Shown here: positions 48,642 to 58,009 of the stretch, in pieces
How the letters are laid out: every line of letters begins with the position of its first letter
How positions within the stretch are numbered: the stretch's first letter is position 1
Assembly: GCF_000373385.1 (NCBI RefSeq)
Contig: NZ_KB891332.1
Span: 63,556 to 127,555, forward strand
Length of the DNA: 64,000 nucleotides
DNA from: Thiobacillus thioparus DSM 505
GTDB taxonomy: Bacteria > Pseudomonadota > Gammaproteobacteria > Burkholderiales > Thiobacillaceae
Reading direction: 5' to 3'
The notes under the pieces: model-generated
What the model was told of the DNA's origin: nothing
What the model saw: the letters and a program-made list of their open reading frames with translations, nothing else
Database searches by the model: none
Made by a program: the position numbers and the translations under genes

Positions 48642-50408
48642 ATGCTGACGTGGCGCGGCATCGCCGACGAACTCAGGATCCACCGCACGCGCCTGCTGCA
48701 GGCCAATGTCATTGCCCTGCTGGCCGTGGCGGCCGCCGTGCCGGTGCCGCTGCTGCTGCCACTGATGGTGGACGAAGTGCTGCTGCACCATCCGGGTGTC
48801 TTCGTGGACAGGATCGGCGCGGTCTTCCCCGCGGCTTGGCACGGGCCGGTGCTGTTCATCGGCGTGACGCTGCTGCTGACAGTCGCGCTCAGGCTGATGT
48901 CGATACTGCTCAACGTATGGCAGGGCCGGACGTTTTCCCTGCTGGCCAAGGACGTGGTCTACCGCATCCGGGTGCGGATGCTCGCCCGGCTGTCGCGTAT
49001 CGCGCTCTCGGAGTTCGAGACGGTGGGAGCGGGCCGGGTCACCTCGCATTTCGTCACGGACTTGAATGCCATCGACAGTTTCCTCGGTGCATCGGTTTCG
49101 GGCTTGGTGGTGTCGGTGCTGACCCTGATCGGGGTGGCGGCGGTGCTGTTCTGGATGCACTGGCAACTGGCACTGTTCATCCTGTTGCTGAATCCGGTGG
49201 TGATCCTGTTTTCCACCCGCCTCGGCAAACGGGTAAAGGATCTGAAGAGGCACGAAAACCGCGCTTTTGAGGTGTTCCAGGACGCCCTGTCCGAGACCCT
49301 CGACGCGCTGACCCAGATCCGGGCGATGAACCGCGAAAAGCATTATCTGATGCGGGTGACAGACAAGGCGGCCGACATTCGTCGGCACGCGGCCGCGTTT
49401 GCCTGGAAGTCGGACGCGATGAGCCGGGTCTCGTTCTTCGTGTTCCTTGCCGGCTTCGACGCTTTCCGTGCCGGGGCGATGCTGATGGTGGTGTTTTCCA
49501 ATCTCACCATCGGCGAGATGCTGGCGGTGTTCGGTTACCTGTGGTTCATGATGACGCCGGTGCAGGAACTGGTGAACCTGCAATATGCCTGGTTCGCCGC
49601 CAATGCGGCACTGGGCCGCATCAATGCGCTGCTCGGCCTGCACAGCGAACCGCAGCATTCCGCGCGGTGCGATCCGTTCGCCGACCGACCGACCGTCGGG
49701 ATCGCGCTCGAGCACGTGAGCTTTGCCTATGCGGATGGCGAGACCGTGCTGGACGACGTCAGCCTCAGTGTGGCGGCGGGTGAAAAGGTGGCGCTGGTCG
49801 GGGCCTCCGGGGGCGGCAAGTCGACGCTGGTGCAGGCCTTGCTGGGGCTCTATCCGGTGAAATCCGGCCGGATCCTATATGGGGCGGCGCCGGTCACCGA
49901 GATCGGCTGGGAAGCCGTGCGCGAACATGTGGGCGTGGTACTGCAGCACCCGGTACTGTTCAACGACAGCGTGCGGGCCAATCTCACGCTCGGACGCAAA
50001 GCCGATGACGCCACGCTGTGGCAGGCGCTGGAGATCGCGCAGTTGAAGGACATCATCGCTGCCCTGCCGCACGGGCTGGATACCATCGTCGGGAAACAGG
50101 GAGTGCGGTTGTCGGGCGGACAGCGGCAACGCCTGGCCATTGCACGCATGATCGTCGCCAATCCGCAGATCGTGATCCTCGACGAGGCCACCTCCGCGCT
50201 CGACACCGACACCGAACGGCGGCTGCATCAGGCCCTCTCCGGGTTTCTGACCGGTCGCACCACGCTCATCATCGCGCATCGTTTGAGCGCAGTGAAGCAG
50301 GCTGACCGCATCCTGGTGTTCGAGAACGGCCGTGTGGTGGAGGAGGGCGCGCACGCCGAGTTGATCGACCGGGGCGGGCTCTATCACAAGCTTTACCGCC
50401 ACGCGTAA
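48642..50408 (+). CDS. ABC exporter, fused membrane and ATPase domains
   Basis: A 588-residue half-transporter that works as a homodimer or heterodimer. Its N-terminal six-helix ABC transmembrane domain is about 1-320. The ATPase domain has Walker A GASGGGKSTL, signature VRLSGGQRQR, Walker B VILDEATSALD and the H-loop IIAHRL. Layout is that of lipid, peptide or drug exporters; the substrate is unknown. It lies alone between the cytochrome pair and the DEAD-box gene. Confidence 0.92.
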   Translation: MLTWRGIADELRIHRTRLLQANVIALLAVAAAVPVPLLLPLMVDEVLLHHPGVFVDRIGAVFPAAWHGPVLFIGVTLLLTVALRLMSILLNVWQGRTFSLLAKDVVYRIRVRMLARLSRIALSEFETVGAGRVTSHFVTDLNAIDSFLGASVSGLVVSVLTLIGVAAVLFWMHWQLALFILLLNPVVILFSTRLGKRVKDLKRHENRAFEVFQDALSETLDALTQIRAMNREKHYLMRVTDKAADIRRHAAAFAWKSDAMSRVSFFVFLAGFDAFRAGAMLMVVFSNLTIGEMLAVFGYLWFMMTPVQELVNLQYAWFAANAALGRINALLGLHSEPQHSARCDPFADRPTVGIALEHVSFAYADGETVLDDVSLSVAAGEKVALVGASGGGKSTLVQALLGLYPVKSGRILYGAAPVTEIGWEAVREHVGVVLQHPVLFNDSVRANLTLGRKADDATLWQALEIAQLKDIIAALPHGLDTIVGKQGVRLSGGQRQRLAIARMIVANPQIVILDEATSALDTDTERRLHQALSGFLTGRTTLIIAHRLSAVKQADRILVFENGRVVEEGAHAELIDRGGLYHKLYRHA

Positions 50409-50723
50409 AAAAATGCTGGGGAAAATCAGCGTTCCCTGATAAACTCCGCCGAGTTGTGCATACAGCAGTGGGCAGGTCAGGCTTTTGCCGCCGTGCCTCG
50501 GGACTGTTCTCACAGCCCCATCGTCTTCGACCTCTCTTTTGTGCCGCCGGGTTTCTTCATCCGGCAGTGGCAAGTCTTGTGGTTGGCGCCGATGTGATCG
50601 ACGCGACCCGTTGGGCGTTTTTCAAACGCTGCTTATTTCCGGTTCGTAATTGTTGGCCTGTCTGGTTTCGAACCGGGCGCAGGCCGTGTTTGCGCATTGA
50701 TGCGCACTGAAAAAGGTATTGCC
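50409..50723 (+). promoter_or_regulatory. Long leader upstream of DEAD-box helicase gene
   Basis: A 315-base stretch with no gene. It contains several stem-forming segments: GCCGG/CCGGC near 50548-50567, GCCTG/CAGGC around 50656-50685 and ATCAG/CTGAT near 50426-50441. DEAD-box helicase genes of this type are often cold-regulated through long structured leaders, and this would fit. Promoter position and structure are inference only. Confidence 0.5.
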
Positions 50724-52406
50724 ATGAGCTTTTCCGAACTGGGGCTTGATCCCCTCATCCTTAAATCCGTGCTGACCGCTGGCTACGAAACCGCCACGCC
50801 CGTTCAGATGCAGGCGATTCCCGCCGCGCTGACCGGCCGTGACCTGCTGGTGTCGTCGCACACCGGCAGCGGCAAGACGGCGGCGTTCCTGCTGCCGTCG
50901 ATCCAGCGCATGCTGGCCGAGCCGACCGTCAAGAGCATGGGCCCGCGGGTCCTGGTGCTGACCCCGACGCGTGAACTCGCGCTGCAGGTCGAAAAAGCCG
51001 CCATGACCTATGGCAAGGACATGCGCCGCTTCCGCACCGCCTGCCTGGTCGGCGGCGCGCCGTATGGCCTGCAGTTGAAGCGTCTGAGCCAGCCGGTGGA
51101 TGTCGTGGTGGCCACGCCGGGCCGCCTGATCGATCATCTCGAGCGCGGCAAGATCGACTTCTCGCGCCTGGAAGTGCTGGTGTTGGACGAAGCCGACCGC
51201 ATGCTGGACATGGGTTTTGTCGACGACATCAAGGCGATCGCCGCGCGCTGCCCGGCCGAACGCCAGACGCTGCTGTTCTCGGCCACGCTTGACGGCGTGG
51301 TGGGCAACCTGGCGCGCGAACTGACCCGCGACGCGCAGCGCATCGAGATCGAGGCCGTGCCGCACAAGGAATCCAAGATCGAACAGCGTTTGCTGTTTGC
51401 CGACAACATGGACCACAAGAACCGCCTGCTCGACGCGCTGTTGCGTGACGTTGAGATGGTGCAGGCCATCGTGTTCGCCTCCACCAAGCGCAGCACCGAG
51501 GAAATCTCCGACCTGCTGGCCGACAGCGGTTTTGCCTCCGACGCACTGCATGGCGACATGCAGCAGGGCCAGCGCAACCGCGCGCTGCAGCGCCTGCGCG
51601 AAGGCCGCACCAAGGTGCTGGTGGCGACCGACGTCGCCGCGCGTGGCATCGACGTGGCCAGCATCAGTCATGTCATCAACTTCGACTTGCCGCGCCAGGC
51701 CGAGGATTATGTCCACCGCATCGGCCGCACCGGCCGTGCCGGCCGTACCGGCATCGCGGTGAGCTTTGCCGGCATGCGCGAAGGCGGGCTGGTGAAGAAC
51801 ATCGAACGCTACACCGGCAACCGCATCGAGGTGCACACCTTGCCAGGGCTGGAGCCGACCCAGAAGCCGGCCTCCGGGCGCCCGTTGTCGGGTCGTCCGC
51901 GCAGCAACAACGGCCCGCGTAGCTTCGGCGACAAGCGGCCCGATGGGCAGAAGCGCAGCTTTGGCGAACGCAGCGAACCGCGTAGCTACGGCGACCGTCC
52001 GCCGCGTGGCGACAGCCGTGACAACCGCGACCGCGGTTACCGTGCCGACGCGCGTCCTGGTGGCGACCGTCCTGCCCGCAGCGATGCGCCGCGCGGCAAC
52101 CGGTTTGAACAGGCTGCCGTGCGCGGCCCGTCCGACGTGCCCCGCATGACCGGCGATCGCCCGCCGCGCCATGAAGGTTTCCGCGGTGCTGACGTGCCGC
52201 GCGAGCCGAACGGCGAAGTCAACGGCAATAGCGTCGAATATTGGGAGAAGCGCGAGCGCGAAGCCAAGGCCAAAGCAGCGGCCGCGGCGACCCGCAGCTA
52301 CGGCAATCGTGCGCCCGGCGCGCGTGCAGGCGCAGCCCAACCACGTGGCAACGACAATCGGGGCGGCACCAACCGCGTCGGCGTACGGGGCCGTTTCAAG
52401 GACTGA
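50724..52406 (+). CDS. DEAD-box ATP-dependent RNA helicase, RhlE-like
   Basis: A 560-residue RNA helicase. Its Q-motif is ATPVQMQAIP, Walker A HTGSGKT at 46-52, DEAD at 155-158 (VLDEADRMLDMGF) and SAT in LFSATLDG. Motif VI is HRIGRTGRAGR. The C-terminal about 170 residues are rich in Arg, Gly, Asp, Pro and Ser with RPR, RGD and RGN repeats. This flexible RNA-binding tail is typical of RhlE-group proteins. ATG 50724 has AAAAGG upstream. The leader before it is long. Confidence 0.95.
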   Translation: MSFSELGLDPLILKSVLTAGYETATPVQMQAIPAALTGRDLLVSSHTGSGKTAAFLLPSIQRMLAEPTVKSMGPRVLVLTPTRELALQVEKAAMTYGKDMRRFRTACLVGGAPYGLQLKRLSQPVDVVVATPGRLIDHLERGKIDFSRLEVLVLDEADRMLDMGFVDDIKAIAARCPAERQTLLFSATLDGVVGNLARELTRDAQRIEIEAVPHKESKIEQRLLFADNMDHKNRLLDALLRDVEMVQAIVFASTKRSTEEISDLLADSGFASDALHGDMQQGQRNRALQRLREGRTKVLVATDVAARGIDVASISHVINFDLPRQAEDYVHRIGRTGRAGRTGIAVSFAGMREGGLVKNIERYTGNRIEVHTLPGLEPTQKPASGRPLSGRPRSNNGPRSFGDKRPDGQKRSFGERSEPRSYGDRPPRGDSRDNRDRGYRADARPGGDRPARSDAPRGNRFEQAAVRGPSDVPRMTGDRPPRHEGFRGADVPREPNGEVNGNSVEYWEKREREAKAKAAAAATRSYGNRAPGARAGAAQPRGNDNRGGTNRVGVRGRFKD

Positions 52407-52428
52407 TTGCACGGACGTCCGGCCAGAG

Positions 52429-52453
52429 AAAGGGGGCATCTGCCCCCTTTTTT
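52429..52453 (+). terminator. Intrinsic terminator after the DEAD-box gene
   Basis: Stem AAAGGGGGCA (52429-52438) with TGCCCCCTTT (52441-52450), TC loop, followed by more T. It lies 22 bases after the stop and before the convergent cyclase gene. Confidence 0.85.
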
Positions 52454-52508
52454 GTTGTCTCTGGCGTATCCGGGCCCCGCCGGGGCGCGGCCGACAGGGG
52501 CCAGTCCA

Positions 52509-53465
52509 TTACGACGTGGCGGGCTGTGCCAGATCTGTGAGACGGTTGAAGTGGCAGACCTGGTTCCGGCCATTGTGCTTGGCCGCGTAGAGTGCCTGGT
52601 CGGCCTTGTCGAGCAGTTCGGCCAGTATTCGGCGCGTTTCGTATTTCTGCGTTTGCGGGGTGAGCGTGGCAATGCCGACGCTGGTTGTGATGCGGGTTTT
52701 CATGTTTTCGATGGCCGCCACGGCCGCGCGCAGCCGTTCGGCCGCCATCAGGCTTTCTGCTTCGCTCAATCCGAGCGCGGCCACGACAAACTCCTCGCCG
52801 CCATGTCGCGCCACGATGTCGTTTTCCCGGGCTGCGGCCTTGAGGGTGGATGCGACGGCCTGCAGGACGCGATCGCCTTCGGCATGGCCGAAACGGTCGT
52901 TGATCTGTTTGAAATGATCCAGATCGATCATCAGCAGGGTTGCGTTTTCCTGCCGGCGATGGGCGGTTTTGAGCATTTGCTCGGCGTATTCGTAAAACGC
53001 ACGCCAGTTGTACAGGCCGGTCAGGCCGTCATGGTTGGCGAGCAGTTCCAGTTCCGCATGCAGCTGCCGGAGTTCGGTGGTTTGCCGCGCGAGCGCATCC
53101 TGGGCGGCCTTGCGCTCGGTGATATCGCGTACGACACAGAGGACCAGTTGGTCGCCATGAAGCAGCATCGGGCTCAACATGATGTCGACCGGAAACTCGC
53201 TGCCATCCTTGCGCAGGGCGAAAAGCTCGGCGGCTCCGCCCATCGATCGGCTGTGTGCTTGGGTGATATAGCGGGCGCGATGGTCGATATGGAGGGCGGA
53301 GAAGCGGGCCGGGATCAACATTTCGACAGGCTGGTTGATCAGCTCGCTTCGATCATAGCCGAACAGGGTCTCCGCCTGCGCGTTCGCCAGGATTACGCGC
53401 CCGCCCTGGTCGATGACGAACAGGGTGTCGGGCGTGTATTCAAAAATATGCTGGTAGATTTCCAT
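52509..53465 (-). CDS. PAS-GGDEF diguanylate cyclase
   Basis: Makes cyclic di-GMP from two GTP; controls motility and biofilm. The 318-residue protein has a PAS domain about 5-120 (DTLFVIDQGGRVILANAQAETLFGY) with a PAC-type end (LCVVRDITERKAA), then a short coiled coil and GGDEF domain. The signature RHGGEEFVV is intact, with an RxxD inhibitory site (REND) five residues before it, so product feedback is likely. No membrane segment is seen. ATG 53465 fits the PAS start; no strong ribosome site is visible, and the frame is open further upstream. Confidence 0.9.
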   Translation of the reverse strand: MEIYQHIFEYTPDTLFVIDQGGRVILANAQAETLFGYDRSELINQPVEMLIPARFSALHIDHRARYITQAHSRSMGGAAELFALRKDGSEFPVDIMLSPMLLHGDQLVLCVVRDITERKAAQDALARQTTELRQLHAELELLANHDGLTGLYNWRAFYEYAEQMLKTAHRRQENATLLMIDLDHFKQINDRFGHAEGDRVLQAVASTLKAAARENDIVARHGGEEFVVAALGLSEAESLMAAERLRAAVAAIENMKTRITTSVGIATLTPQTQKYETRRILAELLDKADQALYAAKHNGRNQVCHFNRLTDLAQPATS

Positions 53466-53717
53466 CGGAGAGATGAGAGGCAATATTCCGTCAGGCGCAG
53501 GGAAGGACTGGGCGGCTGCGATGCACGACCGGTCTCCGCGAGGGCTGGAGTTTTCGCCTTGGCGAGGCAATACTCGCCTGGAGGGGGATCGACGGGCTGC
53601 GGGTGTTTTGTGCCGGGACCGCAAGCGCCGGTGTTGCCTTTACACTGGCGCCCATCAGCATAGTGCTGCTTGCGATCCGTCGCATCATACGAAACTCCGA
53701 AAAGGGACTTCTACCCT
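53466..53717. other. Divergent intergenic region GGDEF / pxpB
   Basis: 252 bases between divergent genes, with several GC-rich repeats (GGCGAG/CTCGCC around 53560-53580). It must hold promoters for both sides. I do not see a convincing sigma-70 pair or riboswitch motif. Confidence 0.4.
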
Positions 53718-54368
53718 ATGGGAAAGCAGACAACCGGTCAACCTATCGTCGCCCCTGCGGGCTGGCGCTGGGTTGGCGAACGTGGCCTGCGGATCGAGAC
53801 AGGCACCATAACATTGGTACGCTACGCATCGTTACTTTCGATGAACTTGCCAGACGTTGAAGACATTATTCCTGCAGATGGCAGCTTGTTGTTGATATTG
53901 CGGCGAGCGGCGAGGGTGTCGCCGGAAGTGCGGGCGGCGTTGAGTGCGCCTCTGGACATTGCGCAGACGGCGGTGAAAGGGAAACGACATGAGATCGTCG
54001 TCGACTACGGCGGCGCGGCGGGGCCGGATCTGCCGGCATTGGCCAAGCGTGCGGGCATGAGTGCGGCAGCCTATATCGATTGCCACGCCGCGAGGGAGTA
54101 TACGGTGGCGTTTTTGGGATTCCAGCCCGGATTCCCCTATCTGCAGGGGCTGCCACCCACGCTGCAGGCGGCGCGCCGGGCGTCGCCGCGGCAACAGGTC
54201 GCAGCGGGCAGCGTGGCGATCGGCGGACCCTATACCGGGATCTACCCGGCAGGCGGGCCGGGCGGCTGGCATGTCATCGGGCGGACCGACGCGGTGTTGT
54301 TCGACCCCGATCGCCCTGCACCGGCCTTGCTGATGCCGGGCGACCGGGTACGTTTCGTTCCCACATGA
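53718..54368 (+). CDS. pxpB: 5-oxoprolinase subunit B (KipI-like)
   Basis: Component of the PxpABC 5-oxoprolinase, which uses ATP to open 5-oxoproline to glutamate. The 216-residue protein has the carboxyltransferase-type fold with YTVAFLGFQPGFPYLQGLP, ASPRQQVAAGSVAIGG and TGIYPAGGPGGWHVIGRT. ATG 53718 starts MGKQTTGQ. It overlaps pxpC by ATGA; order is pxpB-pxpC-pxpA. Confidence 0.95.
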   Translation: MGKQTTGQPIVAPAGWRWVGERGLRIETGTITLVRYASLLSMNLPDVEDIIPADGSLLLILRRAARVSPEVRAALSAPLDIAQTAVKGKRHEIVVDYGGAAGPDLPALAKRAGMSAAAYIDCHAAREYTVAFLGFQPGFPYLQGLPPTLQAARRASPRQQVAAGSVAIGGPYTGIYPAGGPGGWHVIGRTDAVLFDPDRPAPALLMPGDRVRFVPT

Positions 54369-55276
54369 TCGAGGTTCTGCGTGCAGGTTTGTGCGACCTG
54401 GTGATGGATTTGGGGCGCCCGGGCCGGCGGATGCTTGGCGTGCCGGCGAGCGGGGCGGCCGATCCGGCAGCGCTGGCGGCGGCCAACCGCCTGGTGGGTA
54501 ACGACCCGGCGGCGGCCGGGCTGGAGATTGCGTTGTCCGGGCCGCGACTGCAGTTTCCGCTGGGCGGGGTGGCGGCGCTTACGGGCGCCCGTTTTGCCGC
54601 CCGTCGCAGCAGTGGTGCCCCAGTGGCGTGGAATGAGACGCTGGTGATGGCAGCAGGTGAAGTTTTGACCCTGGACCGTCCCGAGACGGGTTGCCGCTGC
54701 TGGCTGGCACTGCGTGGCGGGTTGGCTGTGCCGTCGGTGATGGGTAGCCGCAGCACCTTTCTGCCGTCGGGGTTTGGCGGACATTGCGGGCGAGCCCTGC
54801 AGGCCGGGGATACCCTGCGCTGCGATGTGCCGGCGAATGAAATGAAACTGCTTCGCGCCAGTCCCCCGGTTGACGAGGCGAAGGGCTGCTTGCGGGTGGT
54901 GGCGGGGCCGCAGGCTGGGCAGTTCGATGATGTCGGCTTGGCCGCATTTTTCGGCACGCCATACCGGGTCGATGTGGCATCGGATCGGCGGGGTTTACGC
55001 TTGGCCGGGGCGTCGGTCAAGCGTCGCCGGGCCGAGTTGCCGTCGCAGGGCGTGCTGCCCGGCAGCGTACAGGTCCCGCCGGACGGCCAGCCGATCATCC
55101 TGGGATGGGATGGGCCGGTGACCGGCGGTTATCCGGTGATCGCCGGCGTGATTACGGCGGACGTGCCCCGGCTGGCGCAATTGAAGCCTGGCGATGCGGT
55201 CCGGTTCGTGACGATTGAGGTCGAGGCGGCGCGCAAACTGGCAACAGGGCAGTGGATGTTCAAGGAACTGGCATGA
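54365..55276 (+). CDS. pxpC: 5-oxoprolinase subunit C (biotin-dependent carboxyltransferase fold)
   Basis: A 303-residue subunit acting with PxpB in 5-oxoproline cleavage. Family motifs include RPGRRMLGVPASGAADP, NRLVGNDPAAAGLE, LALRGGLAVPSVMGSRST and GSVQVPPDGQPIILGWDGP. Overlaps of four bases on both sides show a tightly coupled operon. Confidence 0.95.
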   Translation: MIEVLRAGLCDLVMDLGRPGRRMLGVPASGAADPAALAAANRLVGNDPAAAGLEIALSGPRLQFPLGGVAALTGARFAARRSSGAPVAWNETLVMAAGEVLTLDRPETGCRCWLALRGGLAVPSVMGSRSTFLPSGFGGHCGRALQAGDTLRCDVPANEMKLLRASPPVDEAKGCLRVVAGPQAGQFDDVGLAAFFGTPYRVDVASDRRGLRLAGASVKRRRAELPSQGVLPGSVQVPPDGQPIILGWDGPVTGGYPVIAGVITADVPRLAQLKPGDAVRFVTIEVEAARKLATGQWMFKELA

Positions 55277-55983
55277 TCGAGTTGAATGCGGATATTGGCG
55301 AGGGCTGCGATGACGGCGCACTGATGCCGTATCTGTCGCGCGCGTCCATCGCCTGCGGCGGACACACCGGCGATACCGCGAGCATGGCGGCGGCGTTGCG
55401 GCTGGCGGCCGAACACGGTGTAGCGGTGGGCGCGCATCCGAGCTATCCGGATCGCATCGGATTTGGCCGCCGCGCGCTGGAGGCCTCCGCGGAAGATATT
55501 GCGGCCTGGGTCACGCAGCAGACGGAAGCACTGGCCGAACAGGCCGTGCGGCTGGGCCTGCGGCTGGCGCATGTGAAACCGCATGGTGCGCTTTACAACG
55601 CGGCGGCACAGGACCGCAATGTGGCCCAGGCCATTGTGCAGGCGGTCACGGCATTCGACCCCGGTCTGGCACTGGTCGGGTTGGCGGGGTCGCAATTGAT
55701 CGCTGCCGGCCGGGCGGCTGGACGGATTGTGTTGAATGAAGCGTTTGCCGATCGCCGATACCAATCCAATGGCCAGCTTGTTTCACGTGAAACCGAGGGC
55801 GCACTGGTGACCGATCCCGACGCGGCAGCGCAGCAGGCGTGCGCACTTGCGCAGGGAAGGGCCGTTATCGCGCTGGATGGCACGCCCCTCCGGGTTCAGG
55901 CTGAAACCCTCTGCTTGCACAGCGACACACCCCATGCATTAAATATTGCGCGAGCCGTCCATGCGGCCCTCAATCGCGGATAA
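55273..55983 (+). CDS. pxpA: 5-oxoprolinase subunit A (LamB/YcsF family)
   Basis: A 236-residue subunit A of PxpABC. LamB/YcsF pattern: MIELNADIGEGCDDGALMPY, IACGGHTGDTASM, VGAHPSYPDRIGFGRR, VKPHGALYNAA and EAFADRRYQSNG. One parS-like palindrome (55779-55794) sits inside the coding sequence, in the segment encoding QLVSRETEG. Confidence 0.95.
   Translation: MIELNADIGEGCDDGALMPYLSRASIACGGHTGDTASMAAALRLAAEHGVAVGAHPSYPDRIGFGRRALEASAEDIAAWVTQQTEALAEQAVRLGLRLAHVKPHGALYNAAAQDRNVAQAIVQAVTAFDPGLALVGLAGSQLIAAGRAAGRIVLNEAFADRRYQSNGQLVSRETEGALVTDPDAAAQQACALAQGRAVIALDGTPLRVQAETLCLHSDTPHALNIARAVHAALNRG
55779..55794. promoter_or_regulatory. parS-like site inside pxpA
   Basis: TGTTTCACGTGAAACC, one mismatch from the perfect parS palindrome TGTTTCACGTGAAACA. 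It is a probable ParB binding site about 4.7 kb from parA. Confidence 0.85.
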
Positions 55984-56013
55984 TTCCGCGCTCGTTGTTT
56001 CATCGTCCATACC

Positions 56014-57918
56014 ATGCCGCTCCTTACGCTTGACCGACTCGAACTGGCCTACGGCCACTGGCCGCTTCTCGACGGCGCCTCGCTGGTGGTCGAGGCAGGC
56101 GAGCGTATCGGCCTGATCGGCCGCAACGGCACGGGTAAGTCCAGCCTGCTGAAAATCATCGCCGGCGAGAGTCTGGCGGATGCGGGCGAGGTGTGGCGCG
56201 CGCCCGGCCTGAAGCTGGCATATGTGCCCCAGGAACCGCAGTTCCAGGCCGGCCATAGCGTGTTCGAGGCGGTGGCGGAGGGCGTCGGCGCAGCACAGAC
56301 CCTGCTGGCCGAATACCACGCCGTGGCGCATGCCATGGCGGAAGGCGATGAAACGGTGTACGCCGATTTCGAGCGGCTGTCGCATGAGCTGGAAGTGGCC
56401 GATGCCTGGCGGTTCCACAGCCGGGTGGAAGAAACCCTGCAACGCCTGAATCTGGATGCCGACGCGGCGGTGGAAACCCTGTCCGGCGGCCTGAAAAAGC
56501 GGGTGGCGCTGGCTCGCGCGCTGGTGACCGACCCTCAACTGTTGCTGCTGGACGAGCCGACCAACCATCTGGATTTTTCCGCCATCGAATGGCTGGAGAC
56601 CATGCTCAACGACTACCGCGGCGCGCTGCTCTTCATCACCCACGACCGGCGTTTCCTGGACAACGTCGCCAACCGCATCGTCGAGCTCGATCGCGGCCAG
56701 TTGCGCGAATACCAGGGCAATTTCAGCGCCTATCAGCTCAAGAAGGCCGAGCAGCTGGAGGTCGAGGCAGTCCACAACCGCAAGTTCGACAAGTTCTGGA
56801 AACAGGAAGAGGCCTGGATCCGCAAGGGGGTCGAGGCGCGCCGCACCCGTAACGAAGGCCGGGTGCGCCGGCTGGAAGCCTTGCGCCGCACCCGCGAGGC
56901 GCGCATCGCCCATGCAGGGCAGGTGGGCTTCCACATTGACGCTGGCGATCGCTCCGGCAAAGTGGTGGCCGAACTCGATCACGTCACCTACGGTTACGAC
57001 AACCGCGTGCTGATCCGCGATTTCTCCACGACTATCCTGCGCGGCGACAAGCTGGGCCTCCTGGGCCCCAACGGGGTCGGCAAGACCACGCTGATCCGGC
57101 TGATCCTGGGCGAGCTGAAGCCGCAATCGGGCTGGATCAAGCAGGGAACCAAGCTTGAGGTCGCGTATTTCGACCAGTTCCGCAACCAGCTGAACGACGA
57201 GGCGACGCTGATCGACACGATTTCGCCTGGCTCCGACTACGTTGAAATCGGCGGCCAGAAAAAGCATGTCATCAGCTATCTGGAAGATTTTTTGTTTCCC
57301 GCCGAACGCGCCCGCGCCAAGGTGTCGGCGCTGTCCGGAGGCGAGCGCAACCGGCTGTTGCTGGCACGCCTGTTTGCCCGCCCTGCCAACCTGCTGGTGC
57401 TGGACGAGCCGACCAATGATCTCGACATCGATACCCTGGAATTGCTGGAGCAGCTGCTACAAGACTACGGCGGCACCGTCATCATCGTCTCGCACGACCG
57501 CGCGTTTCTGGACAACGTCGTTACCCAGTCGATCGCGTTCGAGGGTGAGGGCAAGCTGACCGAGATCGTCGGTGGCTATGCCGACTGGCGCGCCTGGCAG
57601 CAACGACAGCGAGTCGCGGCCGAGGCTCCGCGTGGGGCGACCCCCAAGGCGTCTGTCCAGACTGCGCCGGCCAAGCCCGCATCCAAAAGCAAACTCAGTT
57701 TCAAAGAGGCACGGGAGCTCGAAGCGCTGCCGGCGCAGATCGAGGCGCTGGAGGCCGAGCAGGCACAGATTGCAGAGCGGCTGGCGGATCCGGCGTTGTA
57801 TCAAGCGAGTCCGCAGGAGGCTGCGGCGTTGCAGGCACGCTCGGAAGCCATCGAAGCCGGGCTGCTCGAGGCGCTGACACGCTGGGAAATGCTGGAGGCG
57901 AAAGCATCTGCAGGTTGA
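56014..57918 (+). CDS. uup: ABC-F ATPase Uup
   Basis: A 634-residue ABC-F protein with two ATPase domains: GRNGTGKSSLLK near 35 and GPNGVGKTTLIR near 350. The signatures are TLSGGLKKRV and ALSGGERNRL, and the Walker B sites LLLDEPTNHLD and LVLDEPTNDLD. The linker has the ABC-F arm. The C-terminus (about 550-634) is a coiled-coil domain typical of Uup, which acts on DNA or ribosomes and limits transposon excision. Confidence 0.93.
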   Translation: MPLLTLDRLELAYGHWPLLDGASLVVEAGERIGLIGRNGTGKSSLLKIIAGESLADAGEVWRAPGLKLAYVPQEPQFQAGHSVFEAVAEGVGAAQTLLAEYHAVAHAMAEGDETVYADFERLSHELEVADAWRFHSRVEETLQRLNLDADAAVETLSGGLKKRVALARALVTDPQLLLLDEPTNHLDFSAIEWLETMLNDYRGALLFITHDRRFLDNVANRIVELDRGQLREYQGNFSAYQLKKAEQLEVEAVHNRKFDKFWKQEEAWIRKGVEARRTRNEGRVRRLEALRRTREARIAHAGQVGFHIDAGDRSGKVVAELDHVTYGYDNRVLIRDFSTTILRGDKLGLLGPNGVGKTTLIRLILGELKPQSGWIKQGTKLEVAYFDQFRNQLNDEATLIDTISPGSDYVEIGGQKKHVISYLEDFLFPAERARAKVSALSGGERNRLLLARLFARPANLLVLDEPTNDLDIDTLELLEQLLQDYGGTVIIVSHDRAFLDNVVTQSIAFEGEGKLTEIVGGYADWRAWQQRQRVAAEAPRGATPKASVQTAPAKPASKSKLSFKEARELEALPAQIEALEAEQAQIAERLADPALYQASPQEAAALQARSEAIEAGLLEALTRWEMLEAKASAG

Positions 57919-57962
57919 AATGAATTGAGCGGCGGGACAACGGGGCCATGTTCCGCATTGCC

Positions 57963-57978
57963 TGTTTCACGTGAAACA
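57963..57978. promoter_or_regulatory. Perfect parS site upstream of mnmG
   Basis: TGTTTCACGTGAAACA, a perfect 16-bp palindrome. It ends 16 bases before TAGAAT (57994-57999), a likely -10 for mnmG, and so covers the -35 position. ParB binding here could influence the mnmG-rsmG-parA-parB transcript. Confidence 0.93.
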
Positions 57979-58009
57979 GAGCCCGGCAACGGGTAGAATG
58001 GCGGCCATC

